Source: Siderastrea siderea
Taxonomy: Eukaryota; Cnidaria; Anthozoa; Scleractinia; Rhizangiidae
Length of the DNA: 64,000 nt
NCBI GenBank assembly: GCA_964030785.1
Contig: OZ034969.1
Location: 32,041,601-32,105,600, forward strand
Reading direction: 5' to 3'
Below, one piece after another: positions 11,744-23,379 of the stretch. The position numbers and the translations under genes are program-made. Within the stretch, counting starts at the first letter, position 1. Each line of letters opens with the position of its first letter. Under the pieces are notes generated by a model, which searched no databases, was not told the origin of the DNA, and saw only the letters and a program-made list of their open reading frames with translations.

Positions 11744-12751
11744 TTACAGTAATTCACCTACGAGTGCCAATATGATTGTAAAGTATGCTCTCAAATACTC
11801 GTTTATCCAGACAACTGCCTCTTCAAATACACTGTGAATCTCACCAGCGCCCAGTCGATCATGGTCGTTGTACCTCAAAGCATTGAGAGCTAAAATCTTA
11901 AACAAGGGTTCCCCTTGCGCACGGATTGAGAAGGCAACCCTGGTGTTTGGATCGTACATCGCCATTGCATGCCCGAGGCCAAGTTTGCCCACTGATGGCA
12001 TATGTTTGAACGCACCGTAAAACGCTTTCCCATTAATCACGATAAAATCCCGCTCCAGGATGGCGAAAAAGATTGCATCAAGGGAAAACACGTCGGCTTT
12101 CTCTGTGTAATGGCCTCTGAAAACTTCTGGAGCCATCCAATATGGCGTTCCACCAACTGAGTTCATTTAGTACTGTGGATACGTAGTCATCCACGAGCCA
12201 TCGTCTCGTCGAGCATCGGTCTTCAGTGTGATGTACTCTCGAGCCAGGCCAAAGTCGGCTAATTTAACATCCTCTTCCGCCGTCAAAAGCACGTTTTCTG
12301 GCTTCAAATCCCGGTGAACCCCGCCGCGCGAATGGAGGAAGGCAAGAGCTGCGGTAGTTTGACGCATCCATTTGAAATTCATCAAGTCGTCACTTGGTCG
12401 AGTAAGGCAATCGTTCAAGTTTCCTCCAGCGCAGTATTCAGTCCAAATCAACATGTGTAAGTCTTGGGGAATTCGGACAAGACCTACTCCCATCACTGCC
12501 ATCACATTCCCGTGACATATTTGTTTCATCCTGTCAACTTCGCGAAGAGCGTTAATAATCTCCGAAGCATTGGAGCAAGGGATATCTTTTAACGCGTAGT
12601 CCGTAGATGTCCCCTCATCTGTGACTTTGTACACCGCACCAAAAGCCCCATTGCCAAGTCTTTGTCCAATCGATAGCACTTTGTCTCCAACTTTAACCCT
12701 CCCCGGGTGTTGTTGTTGCATTGCGTCGATCAGTCCGTTGCGCTTTGGCAA
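11744..12751 (-). pseudogene. Kinase copy with premature stop and lost CaaX cysteine
   Basis: The copy aligns along its full length with the family. An in-frame TAA at 12167-12169 sits in the activation segment, where sisters have Tyr or Phe (QYYM or QYFM). The frame then continues through MAPEVFRGHYTEKAD to the C-lobe. At the tail the family cysteine is Phe (AYFTII in place of a .YCTII or .YCPIS type end), and the normal stop has become a sense codon, adding about eight residues. HRDLKPEN and DFG remain. Two independent losses point to a pseudogene rather than a sequencing error. Confidence 0.85.
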
Positions 12752-13133
12752 TTTGACAGGGATATAACAGGTTAGAATCTAATATCGCCTGTCCTGCTTT
12801 AATGCTTAGAAAACGTCGTGCTTTCCAAGAAAACATCACCCGGCGGGGGAAGGGAGGGGAGAGGGATGGGATCCGGCGTACTTCCGAGAATTTCGAAAAC
12901 CTCCGTCTCCCTGCTAAACATATCGGTTTTCTTCAGAGAGTTACAGTCACGCAAAGGACATGTTGCATTGTAACATGACCACATTTCTGGTACCGAACAC
13001 TTGAGACCTTGAGATTTACAGTTGGATGTTTTCCACTTTCATTTTCTGCAATAAACACATTGTCAATCCCAGAGGGCTTCTCTTTTGTGCATGACTGAGG
13101 TGTAGTTAAGCCCGAAGGCTCTGGGGTCGAGAA
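12752..13133. other. Intergenic, no gene seen
   Basis: This is the upstream side of the kinase remnant at 11744-12751. It has a G-rich patch at 12840-12870 and no coding or structural signal that I can support. Confidence 0.4.
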
Positions 13134-13135
13134 TA

Positions 13136-13313
13136 CACCTTATTCCAAAATGGCGGAAAATACATATTCTTTTTTCTCCATGTTAATTGGCCCTTGTTGC
13201 CTCGTTTTAAGCCAAATATTCCTTTGAATTCTGCAGATGGGATCGAGGCAACAAGGGCCAATTAACAATGAGACAAAAGAGTAATGTATTTTCAGCCATT
13301 TTGGAATAAGGTG
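13136..13313. mobile_element. 178-bp palindromic MITE with TA target
   Basis: Two inverted arms of about 70 bp begin CACCTTATTCCAAAATGGC and are separated by about 40 bp that include ggaattctgcag-like sequence. TA flanks both ends (13134-13135 and 13314-13315), as in Tc1/mariner-type elements. There is no coding capacity. Confidence 0.8.
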
Positions 13314-13409
13314 TATGGCATTAAACAAACAGCGTTCTCTGTTGTCGAACTCTGCATGTAATGAGGATGATGGCCGAGAATATGGCATTATTTCCGTATT
13401 CATTCCCTC

Positions 13410-13935
13410 CGTCGTGTGTAATTGCGAGTGTCGGACGTTTATGCGCCGATCAAGTCGAAAGTTCAACATCCCCCCCCCCGGGCAACCCCCGGGCATTTGA
13501 ACTTTTGAAGATTGGCTTGTTCAAATTCCCTCCCCTCGGGGCAAGAAAGCCGTTCAAATGCCCCACCAATAAGTACTGAACTGCCTCTCCTCAAAGACAA
13601 ATTTGGTCTTCAATCAAGCACTTTACATGCCTCTCAGATATTCGGTAATGACACCTTCAATCTTCTTTTAAAGATCTTTCTCAAAGAGTTATTCACTAAC
13701 AAAAGCGAAATTCTATCTTGTAAATCCGTCAGACCCCCCAAAACCGAAAAAATTCACTGGCCTATTACGTCAGAACAAGGGATAAATCCGGTTCAAATTG
13801 CCCACCCTTCCAACGCAACGTTCAAATTCCACCCTCCCCGGGCACGATGCACAGTCAAATGCCCAGGGTATGCCCGGGGGGGGGATGTTGAGGTTTCGAA
13901 TTGATCGGCGCATTATGCAGTTACACGCAGCGGTA
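13410..13935. mobile_element. Inverted-repeat element with poly-C/poly-G ends
   Basis: The left arm (about 13410-13500) contains ATGCGCCGATCAA, a poly-C tract and CCCGGGCATTTGA. The right arm (about 13845-13935) carries the same blocks in reverse orientation. The interior, about 340 bp, is rich in further CATTTG/CAAATG motifs and has no gene. This is probably a non-autonomous DNA element; exact ends and target duplication are not resolved. Confidence 0.6.
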
Positions 13936-14534
13936 GGCTTGTGCATTTCGCTCCTGAAGCTGTATTTATTAACCCTTCTTTGTTAAGATATATCCTGACT
14001 TTTTGGAATGCAGAAGCCTAATGCTAAGAAACGACACTGGAGATTTATCTTGACCGAAAGAGCTTCATAATTCGGGCTTTGGCCTGTTTGCGTCATCTCC
14101 CCTAAGGACGGGAGTCTGATTTCCAATTTATTGGTTCCCACAGGCAATTGAATTTATTACGTAATGCCAGAGTTTGTAAAGGGATCCACTTGACTAGTTC
14201 CTAGGCCTCCTTATTTTGTCGCGGTAGAACCCGGCGTTTCGGGTCACCGAAACGGATTGACCGTGAAGGCCTGGGAAAAGCCGCACAGGAACTATTAATA
14301 GCTAATTCTTAGAAAAATGTATAACAATACAAGAAAATACACGTGACCTTTAATACACCAGTTCTCGTACTTTTGTTTTGTAAGGCATCGGCAAACACAC
14401 TGCCACAAATATAAAGTTGTATCTAATTTGGATCTAGTTGGTTCATCGGTTAACAATGATACTTTTAACCTCTTTTAAACTTCTGAGGAAATGTTAATAA
14501 TAACGTACATCGCAAACTAAGAAATAAAGTTATT
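13936..14534. other. Intergenic 3' flank shared with the 20351 kinase
   Basis: No gene is seen. The part from about 14300 resembles 19995-20350 (shared tagctaattc, acttttgttttg and ctagttggttc blocks). The kinase copies at 14535 and 20351 therefore share 3' flanking DNA and are likely duplicates of one unit. A GC-rich block at 14190-14285 looks like part of a dispersed repeat. Confidence 0.5.
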
Positions 14535-15618
14535 CTAAGTGATACAGTTTGATTTTTTTTTGTAAGCACCAATCAGGAGACAATAAAGAAACATACTCCT
14601 AGAAACGCAAAGTATATATATTACGCGCAACATCCACCAGAACGTTCGAGTGAGATAACCCGTCGCTGCTGGCTCCTCTTTATTCCCAGGTTCATGGAGC
14701 CTCACACTTTTTTCGACGTTTGTGACTCGATCATGAATCTCGGCAGCACTTGGTCGATCATTTTTGTCATACTGCATGGCATCGAGAGCTATCCTTTGCA
14801 GCACGTTTGATCCTTGTGCTCGCAAAGAGAACTTAATCTTGCTGTTTGAGTCATGCATGGCCATTGCATACCCAATGCCAACCTTGCCTACGGCAGGAAT
14901 GCTCTTGAACGCTCCGTAGTACGCTTGTTCACTTATCTCGATAAAATCCTTCTCAAGGATGCGTAAATAGAACACCAAGCGAGAACACGTCGGCTTTTTT
15001 AGTGTAATGGCCATTGAAAACTTCTGGAGCCATCCAGAATGGCGTGCCAACCTCTGAGTCCATGTAGCACTGTGTATAGCTTCTCAGCCAAGAATCATCG
15101 TCTAATCGAGCGTTGGTCTTCAGTGCGACAAACTCTCGAGCTAAGCCAAAGTCGGCCAATTTTATATTATCGGCTGCGGTCAAGAGGACGTTATCTGGCT
15201 TTAGATCGCGGTGAACTACTCCGCTTGAGTGGAGGTAGTGCAGGGCCGCGGCACTTTGGCGAATCCACTTCAAATTCATCTCTTCCCTGCTTCGTCGAGA
15301 AAGGCGCTCGTTCAAGTTTCCGCCAGCGTAGTACTCTGTCAAAATCAACATGTGGAAGCCTTGAGTGTCGCTGAACTGGTCCGCTCCTATCACAGCGATG
15401 ACGTTCTTGTGAGATATTTGCTTCATTGTTTCAACCTCGCGAACAACATTACGAATGGCCGAATCTTTCAAACAGAGTACATCTTTCAAAGCGTAGATTC
15501 TGGAGGTTGCCTCATCTTTCACTTTGTACACGACACCAAAAGCACCATTACCGAGTCTCTGCTGGATCCTCAGCTTTTTTCCTCCAACTCGAACGCTTGA
15601 ATTTATTGGAAGACTCAT
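14535..15618 (-). pseudogene. Kinase copy with frameshift and hydrophobic tail
   Basis: The 5' part (14953-15618) encodes Met-Ser-Leu-Pro through the glycine loop, HRDLKPDN, DFG, GTPFWMAPEVF and FSLGVLF. A net loss of two bases at about 14958-14968 (gcgtaaat for ggcgtaaaat) shifts the frame. The C-lobe then continues in 14535-15050. Beyond the family end (PAATG) the frame stays open for about 36 residues with two strongly hydrophobic stretches and a final KKKSNCIT, because a ~22-bp segment that ends the 20351 copy is missing. If the shift were an assembly error this would be a tail-anchored kinase; as read it is a pseudogene. The start lies only 32 bp from the TTAA element at 15650. Confidence 0.75.
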
Positions 15619-15649
15619 TGTGACGTTTGAGACTCTTTCTACAGCTTAA

Positions 15650-17991
15650 AGTGCTACTACGATGACAATTTCTTGTTTTGTTTTCAACTTTTTTAAACTT
15701 CAAACTGTTCAATAGATGCCATATTATATGAATCGCGATAAATTAGATCGATATATGCTTACACGGCCCAGGAATATATGTCCGAAAACCGCGTTAAACC
15801 AGTCCGCCATTACTCAGTTCGCAAAAGAGAAGCCCGCGAATTTCATGGAAGCGGTCTTATCTCTAACCACGTGAATTTTTACTCGTGACGTAGAAGTCTC
15901 AACCATCGCCACGAAGAGTATAATGAAGAGTCGAAAATAGAGAGCCAAACATTGTATTATATGGATGTGTTTTCCGTCGAATTTGTCGTCCAGTTCTTTT
16001 GAGAGCGATTTCGAACAAAGTTTTCTTGGGGCGAAGTCGGCGAACTCGCAGAGGTCGCGCCATACGATGACAGTTTCGAGCCTCTCGCTACCGAAGAGGA
16101 AGCCGTCTCAAACAACGTAAGAATGGAACAAGAAGCCGAACAAAATAATATCCCAATTATCCCAAATCACAAACGCTGAAATCCTTCCCATATAAATACA
16201 ACAAATTTAACTGTTTCTCATGTCTGTCGTGTTGGGGACCGTCAGCTGTTTCTTACTCTTGCTTATTTTCTTGCCGATACGGTTGAGTTTGTTGTTGTTG
16301 TGTTCACAGATTTGTTGCAGTATCCTAAATTGTAGTTAATAAATAAATAATAAATCCTATAATAATAAGCTCTCCCTTCTAAAAGAAAAGCCCACATAAC
16401 GCTACATGAAAGTTTTTTGAATAAATATAGAGAGCCCCGAGCCAAACATACATTCAGAATTTTATAGATGAGACAAAAGGTCGAGGAAAATAAATTCGCG
16501 TAAACGAAGTGATGTCGCGAATCGCCCGCCGGTGTAATTGTGCGAACACGGTCATCTTACTACCTAGTAAACAAGCAAATGCGAATTAATAGAGATAAAC
16601 TTTGATTTACCATCAGAAGTCTAGGTATAAACTGTGGAATACGCCGTCACATCGAAAGCGTTACTGAGAGAAGTGGCTACCCCGAACGCGGTGAAAGGCT
16701 CAAGAAATTATAGTTAATTATGTAAGACTTTGGGAGCTGGCGACGCCGTACGCCAAGAGAAATTAATTGAAGTATAAAAGAGTTGTATTATTAGGAGCTG
16801 GCTACGCGGTACGCGGAAAGAGATAAATTGAAATGTAAGAGGGATGTTAGGAGCTGGATACACAGTAAAAAGAACAAGCAATACACACTATAAAGGTTTG
16901 TTATGGTCGATTATTATAAAGCTCGGTTGTTTATATTTTCACGCAATATGTAGCCGAGTAATTCAAAGAAATTTCGAGTAATATCCTCGTTTATAGAACG
17001 AGGAATACACGGTGATGTTCTGTTATCCACTAGTTTTAATACAGGAACTTCAAATAATATTCTTTTAGCGGAAGTTTAGGTGGGCAACGTTTATAGTACG
17101 CGGAATACACGGTAATGTTTTCCTATTTTCTGCTTACCGCGTACAACGTACCAAGTTGAATAAAAATAATTTCTGCTTATCGCGGAGCCGGCTTGGCGGT
17201 GACACAGAAAATAGTTCATGTGAAGGGGCACATATTATACAGTTAAGCCGAAATCTGTTAAGACTTATACATGTATCTGCACAAGACAACCGCGCGAAGT
17301 ATCTCTTAGGTGTGTGAGGAAATGTGTATCTTACCGTACATGTGATGTTAGCACAAACGGCAAATAAATATTCGCTCACCATTCGACGATCCCCCTCAGA
17401 TATGATTGCTGATGTTTTTCTTCCTGATGACTAGAACTGATCTTGGTTTTAAATATTTCCTTGTACCTTTCTTATAAAATGCTTGAGTAAAACATTCAGC
17501 CGTCAAAATGCACAGAGCAAACAGTGTCCAACAGGATTGAAGTCCTTCCGGTGCACGCAAACGAAGCTTTTCCCCTTAAAATAGACGTACCCACTCGTCG
17601 TTGAACTGTGAATGGAAATTTCCGATTCATCGATGCTTTCTTTGCCGTAATCTTCAACAACAGAGCGCCGACCACGCATACTGCAGCTCAAAATCGAAGA
17701 AATGAATCTTGCGAACCCTCACACCTCTTCGAATGCATAAGAAACTAGCCACATTTGTTTTGTTGCGTTGAGACTTCTACGTCATTTCCTCTCTGGGCCA
17801 ACTCGGCCCAACTCGTCCCGGTCATTTTTGAATTGAGTAATGGCGGCAAGCCGAATTCGAAAATTACAGTTAAAATAATTGGACTTCCCATACGAATTTC
17901 GACTTAAAACTTTGCACGGTGAGTAATATGTACTTATATTTTCGAAATATGGAGAGAACAAAAAATTCATATTTTTGATCATAGTAGCACT
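15650..17991. mobile_element. 2.3-kb non-autonomous DNA element with TTAA target
   Basis: The ends are short inverted repeats, AGTGCTACTA at the left and its complement at the right, flanked by TTAA at 15646-15649 and 17992-17995. Further inside, CCGCCATTACTCA (about 15805) and its complement (about 17840), and actcgtgacgtagaagtctc against gagacttctacgtc, extend the inverted symmetry. The interior has degenerate direct repeats (gagctgg..acgc.gtacgc near 16735-16870, ggaatacacggt.atgtt near 17000-17125) and no gene. TTAA targets are typical of piggyBac and Kolobok elements; which superfamily mobilised it is unknown. Confidence 0.75.
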
Positions 17992-18271
17992 TTAATATAG
18001 CAGAAGTAAAGAAAATCGTCAGGTCGCTCTCGCTCAACACAGCTTACTAAGCTTCTGGAAAGCGGGAGAACGATTTCTTGGAAAGCGCTATTCAAGTTTG
18101 GTCAAACACAAAGGCGCACCATATAAGGTAATTGCGTCCTCCCACTTTTGATACTGCTTACTTGTGGAAATTTGTTCCTCTACATGACAAAACATTTCCT
18201 CTGTTGTTTAAAAAATATTCTAGGGCTGTTAAACCAAAACGTTGACAACAAGACGAGAAGAAAAATAATTA

Positions 18272-18447
18272 CAGTGGAACCTCGATTTAACGAACCTCTA
18301 TATAACGAGGTCCTCGGTATAACGAACGATATTTTTCAGCCCAGTAATAGTGTAATGTATGAAAAAGAACCTCGATATAACGAACCCTCGATTTAACGAA
18401 CCAATTTCCCCAGTCCCTCGGCCCTCCGTTAAATCGACGTTCCACTG
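18272..18447. mobile_element. 176-bp MITE, pogo/Tigger-like ends, TA target
   Basis: The termini CAGTGGAAC and GTTCCACTG are inverted and flanked by TA (18270-18271 and 18448-18449). Inside, the motif CCTCGAT.TAACGAACC repeats several times. The CAGTGG start with a TA duplication fits pogo/Tigger-type mariner elements. No ORF is present. Confidence 0.85.
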
Positions 18448-18449
18448 TA

Positions 18450-20350
18450 TGACAAACTTTATTGGGAGACCCACCAAGGCCTGTTGCATTGTGATGTTTT
18501 GGACTCTTCAATACGGAAGTAATATCAGCAACAGAAGTGAAGGAAATCGTCAGTTGATTTTAATCATTTTTCTGATTTCGTCTTTTCCCGATTCACTTCT
18601 GCGTGGACTTGAACACCTGAGCGATACTGGACACGTTGTCCAATAAAGTACCTTTCTGTCGTTAAATTAGTGTAAATGGTTAAAAATTCACTTGCCTATG
18701 GAAAGTTAATTAGTGGAAGATTTTTTCCGAAGAAAAAGATTATTTTCCCACCAAATTTCAGGTAGATCTCCGCTTGAATCTTCTTTGGCTGATTAACGAC
18801 CATTTGTCGCTCAGTTTATGTATAGGCCTGAAAATTTTTTACACAGCTTATAAGACAACGTCATAATACCTGCCCTGATAATATCACCAAGAGCTCTCTC
18901 GCTTCAAAGCAGAAAATGATTTCTAAGAAAACGACTTCAATTTCCTTTCTAAGAAAACAACAATGGGGGTGGGGGGGGAGGGGGGCTGGAGGGGCAGGTG
19001 GGGTAGGGGTCCTTTTTAAGCTTATTGCATGAAAGATATCCAGCAAATATGAAAAAACTTCTTTAGATTCTGGTTTGGATAACAGCGCTAACTGAGGCCA
19101 TTCATAAGGGACTAGAAGTCCTCTAATGACACTGGGCATTTCCCGTGTAGTTCAAACGTCAAATGGACGGAGGCTGGTGCGGTTTTAAAGAGGGAAGCCA
19201 GGGGGACAGTGAACAGTTGATTTTTGAATTTTGCCACGATATGACTTGCAGTGACAAATAACACGCGAATAATCCCAACGTCACAGTGAGCACTTACTTG
19301 AATAAACACCCCCCTCCAAGGAACTGATTTTGTAATTAACGCCTCTGGTGTCTAATCGAGTATATGGTTACGGGAACTTGGGTTGACCATGTTTGAAAAG
19401 ATCTGTTATTGCACCAAAGTCAGTATTAAAATGCGACTATCATCTCTATGCATATTTATACAAAAAGGCTGAATTTTAAGTAGCATTGCTATTTATTCCT
19501 AGCTTTCGTTTACAACCTTAACATACATCAGATTGCATGCGCTTTGCGTGTATGACAAAATTTTGATAGCGCTGAGGATAGTCATATAAACGACTACAGC
19601 TTGCACAGTGGTCGAAAACTTTCCGTGAGGATATTTGTACCAAACACAATTCACATTTTCCTCAAATCACTTCCGCTCAAGTTGTCGAAACGTCAATGTC
19701 ACCACAAACACTGAGTCCTTCCCAGGACTACACTCACCCGGACGATCATAATTTACCGACTTAGGACTCCTGGGTTCAAGCCATTTACAAGATTAAGTTT
19801 GTTTGTTCCCCGTATAGTTATGTTTGTACTTGCTTTGCCGGCGTAGAGAAGTGCCTCTTACCCCTCAAAAAAGCCGGTCTTCCCCGAGTACACTTATTTC
19901 TGACCACTTCCTTAATCGCACTGAGTGTTCACCGAACAACACATTAACAATTTATTGAAGCAATTCCACGTGCACCCGTTTACATGTTTTTACTAACAGT
20001 GGCTAATTCCTAGAATATGAGAATACAGGAAAACACGCTTAACCTTACAACCGTTCTTCTACTTTTGTTTTGCCAAGCGAAACTGGCACAAACATAAAGG
20101 CATTTCTTATTCTGGAGCTAGTTGGTTCGTCGGGTATTATTTGTTAACTTCTGACTATACGTTAACGATAAGGTCGTTAACTTAGAACTTTACAAATTAT
20201 CTCAATTAGTACAGTTTGTTTTTTTGCGTGCATTGTGTAAGCAAAAATAATAGGAAGACAATGAAAACTGACAAGCATGTGCCTCTGAACTTGAACTATA
20301 TTTCGCTCACCGTCCTTCAGAACATTCGACTGAGATCTAACCGTTACAAG
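18450..20350. other. Intergenic DNA downstream of the 20351 kinase
   Basis: I see no gene in this stretch. A G-rich tract lies at 18964-19010. Around 19660-19760 the text resembles ends of dispersed retroelements (tcgaaacgtc, then acactcacccggacgatcat). From about 19995 the sequence matches the 3' flank of the kinase copy at 14535. Confidence 0.45.
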
Positions 20351-21340
20351 CTAACAACACGAACCTGTCGCTGCTGGCTGGTGTTGATTCCCGGATTCAT
20401 GAAGCCTTACACTTTGTCGCACTTTCGTGACTTGGTCGTGAATCTCGGCAGCCCTGCATCGATCATTTCTGTCATACTGCATGGCATCAAGAACTATCCT
20501 TTGCAGCGCGTTGGATCCTTGTGCTCCGGGTGAGAACTGAATCTTGGTGTTTGGATCGTACTTTGCCATTGCATGTCCAAGACCAACTTTCAGGCCCACA
20601 CCAGGAATACGCTTGAACGCACCGTAATACTTTTTCCCTTTTCTTTCGATAAAATCCCGCTCGAGGATGGCATAAAATAGAACACCAAGGGAAAACACGT
20701 CGGCTTTTTCGGTGTAATGGCCATCGAAAACTTCAGGAGCCATCCAGAATGGCGTGCCAACCTCTGAGTCCATGTAGTACTGTGTATAGCTTGTGATCCA
20801 AGAATCATCGTCTCGTCGAGCGTTGGTCTTCAGTGCGATGTACTCTCGAGCCAAACCAAAGTCGGCCAACTTTACATCCTGGGTTTTAGTCAAAAGCACG
20901 TTATCTGGCTTTAAGTCGCGATGCACCACTCCGCGTGAATGAAGGTAGGCAAGGGCTGATGACGTTTGACTCATCCATTTTAAATTCATCGAGCCACTGC
21001 TTGGCCGATTAAGGCGATCGTTCAGGTTTCCGCCAGCGCAGTACTCAGTCAAAATCAACATGTGTAATCCTTGATCGTCTGAGAACTGGTCTGCGCCTTT
21101 GACAGCGATCACATTATCGTGAGAGACTTCGTTGAGTGTCATAGCCTCTTGAATAGCATTGAGAGCTTCTGAAACATTTTCGCATAACACATCCTTAAGT
21201 GCGTATTTTCTGGAAGACGCCACATCTTTGACTTTGTACACAACACCAAAAGCTCCGTTACCGAGTCTCTCCTGGATCCTTAGCTGTCTGCTTCCAACTC
21301 GAACTCTGGAGTTTGTTGGAAGACTCGCAAAAGCTTGCAT
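20351..21340 (-). CDS. PDIK1L/STK35-like protein kinase with -CC tail
   Basis: An intact single-exon kinase. The chosen Met (21340, MQAFASLP) matches the start of the 4489-5469 copy and gives 329 residues. The frame is open a further 31 codons upstream to 21433, but the sister gene has a stop there. It has LGNGAFGVV, YALK, HRDLKPDN, DFGLA, GTPFWMAPEVFDGHYTEKAD and LERDFI. The C-lobe diverges from the CaaX copies after about residue 290 and the protein ends GSCC. Two terminal cysteines recall Rab-type geranylgeranylation or palmitoylation motifs, so a membrane tether may be kept by another route. The tail matches the frameshifted 14535 copy up to PAATG. Confidence 0.9.
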   Translation of the reverse strand: MQAFASLPTNSRVRVGSRQLRIQERLGNGAFGVVYKVKDVASSRKYALKDVLCENVSEALNAIQEAMTLNEVSHDNVIAVKGADQFSDDQGLHMLILTEYCAGGNLNDRLNRPSSGSMNLKWMSQTSSALAYLHSRGVVHRDLKPDNVLLTKTQDVKLADFGLAREYIALKTNARRDDDSWITSYTQYYMDSEVGTPFWMAPEVFDGHYTEKADVFSLGVLFYAILERDFIERKGKKYYGAFKRIPGVGLKVGLGHAMAKYDPNTKIQFSPGAQGSNALQRIVLDAMQYDRNDRCRAAEIHDQVTKVRQSVRLHESGNQHQPAATGSCC

Positions 21341-22395
21341 ATTGTCAGCGTTTTGAACTTTTCTTACGTTTATCGACAAGGCAACAATAAAACAGTTTGA
21401 TAGTTCCTCGGTTGTTCCAAAGCGGGCGAGCAATTTCTTAGAAAACGTTCGTTTTGCCTCATTTACATATTAACGATGAGCTTCCAAGAACTTTCCAGTT
21501 GCCCAGTCCCTTGGCACCCATCCAAAAGTCACACTGACAAACCTCAAACGCAGTCAAACGTAAAACGCGTCCCCATTCCGCCATAGGTTTGCAAAGAAAA
21601 ATACAAAGAAATGTGAAGCGTTTCATTTTCACGTCAAAACTTGTGTGTTCCCAATGAAGTAACTGCCATCCACAAGTTTATCGGCGCGAAATTCGGTTTC
21701 TTGCGACATTTATGGATCGTTTTCGTACGAACTTCATGCTCGTAAACGTTTGAACCGGTTCAAAGTCGATGCGATCGACCGCTTTGAAATTATACCTGCA
21801 GAAGAACCTGAAGACCCCGGGGGGCGTTACTCCCTTATATTAGCTATGTGAATTTATGTGCCGCTTTGAAGGGTAATTAGTCTAAGATAGAGTATATAAA
21901 TCAGAGCGTTTTGATCTAGAGTAGGGCAACATTTATAGGAAATTTGATGAGTGGTATGAAGAAGTTAGTCTAGAATAGGAATTGGCTCTCGGCGATTCTG
22001 GAATAAGATACACATTCACAACGATTATCTAGGATATTAAAAACGGATATCAGCGCCCATTTTGACTATGCAAATAGTACTGTAATAGTTTAAACACCAT
22101 CCACGTCTTAACATGGTATTGTCGTCGAAATCTGGTTTCTTCAGTCTGCAAGTACTCCCTAAAAACTCGACAAAAGCCTCCAAATGTGCTACATACGTGC
22201 AGCGTCTCGTTCAAGGTGAGCTGCTTTTATTTAGGTTGTGTTTTGCGGCGACTACTTTTTACCCCTTCATTCGTGAATGTGAGCCCGAGCCTCTCCTCGG
22301 AGAACTGCGGTATACACCATTTGAGAGTAATCTCAATGTAAGCCACACCAGAGTTCGTTGCTGTAATGCCCCTTATTCATAGATTTTCAAGTTTA
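21341..22395. other. Kinase upstream region and dispersed repeat remnant
   Basis: The first ~100 bp are shared with the upstream region of other kinase copies (gcgttttgaactttt, then ctcg-ttccaaagcgg). At about 21815-22000 is a degraded copy of a common repeat that begins GACCCCGGGGGGCGTTACTC. A related, better preserved element lies at 57059-57460. No gene is seen. Confidence 0.45.
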
Positions 22396-23379
22396 AGGCC
22401 GGGCCAAACGAAACCGAGAGTTGCCAAGAGTTTAAAACATGAGAGTTGAACGAGAGTTTTCTCCGACTCTCTGTGACTATGGTCCGCCCGGCCAAACGAG
22501 AGCGAGAGTTGACGAGAGTTCATCGCGTGACAAGACAAACGCGGGCCAAACGAGAGAAAATCTCAACAGACATAGGCCCGCAATGCGTGCAGAACCGACG
22601 AAGTGTTGGCTTCTCTCGAAAAGAAAGCAAGCGAGGCGTGCGTGATTGCACGTTCGAAAACATTCAAGCGTCTGTAACAGCAAGTTGCAGCAAAAGTGCG
22701 GTAACTCTATACGTCCCATGAAAAGAACAAGTAGTCCTGAGGGCTGCATAACCGTGCCATCTGGCTCCCGTGCTGGTGTGGCAGTTGTAAACAAAGTCTT
22801 CTCTTAGACTTATAGAATTACAGCAACCAACGCTGAAATTTGACCAACTGAAAAGGTAACCAATACCCTGGAAAGGAGGTCAACTGAATTATTCACCCTC
22901 TCCTCACCAAACATAGCTCCGCAGACTACCCTCATAACCTCATTCTTCACTCAAGATCATTTTTCGCTGTCTTTTGGTCGGTCTTCCTCAAACCATAAAC
23001 AAAAAAGCCATCACAACTCTCACAACAAACGCATTTCAATAAATTGGTGATAAACTTCCCAATAAAGTAACCACATCCTTACGATTGATCAGTATGGGTA
23101 CCGTAACAGCCGAAAAGAATTTAACTCCTCCCTATACCTGGGAACTACGCTTTATGCACAGTTCCCTTTAATCATGTCAAGGGCTCCTTAAGCCAACTCG
23201 TGAATGCAAATACGAAATAAATCATTGCTATGCTGTATCGTACAGGTTACAAGAAAGCGCATTATAGGCATTTACGAGTCGTTTTGACCCACTCCACCCT
23301 CGATAAGTATTTTTACTTGGCTCAACGTGCTAACCGGTATGATGAAAATTTTGACAGTATTTTGCCCTTTGCGTTACCG

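Noticed and set aside
12167..12169. Recoded stop codon (readthrough) in the kinase
   Set aside because: It is TAA, not a usual recoding context, and the same copy has lost its tail Cys and stop. Pseudogene decay is simpler.
20351..21433. 360-residue start for the kinase
   Set aside because: The upstream 31 codons are conserved leader DNA, but the 4489 sister has an in-frame stop there, and Met-Gln at 21340 is the shared start.
22439..22794. Overlapping open frames on both strands
   Set aside because: They fall in the gagagtt-rich inverted repeat and have biased composition and no family match.
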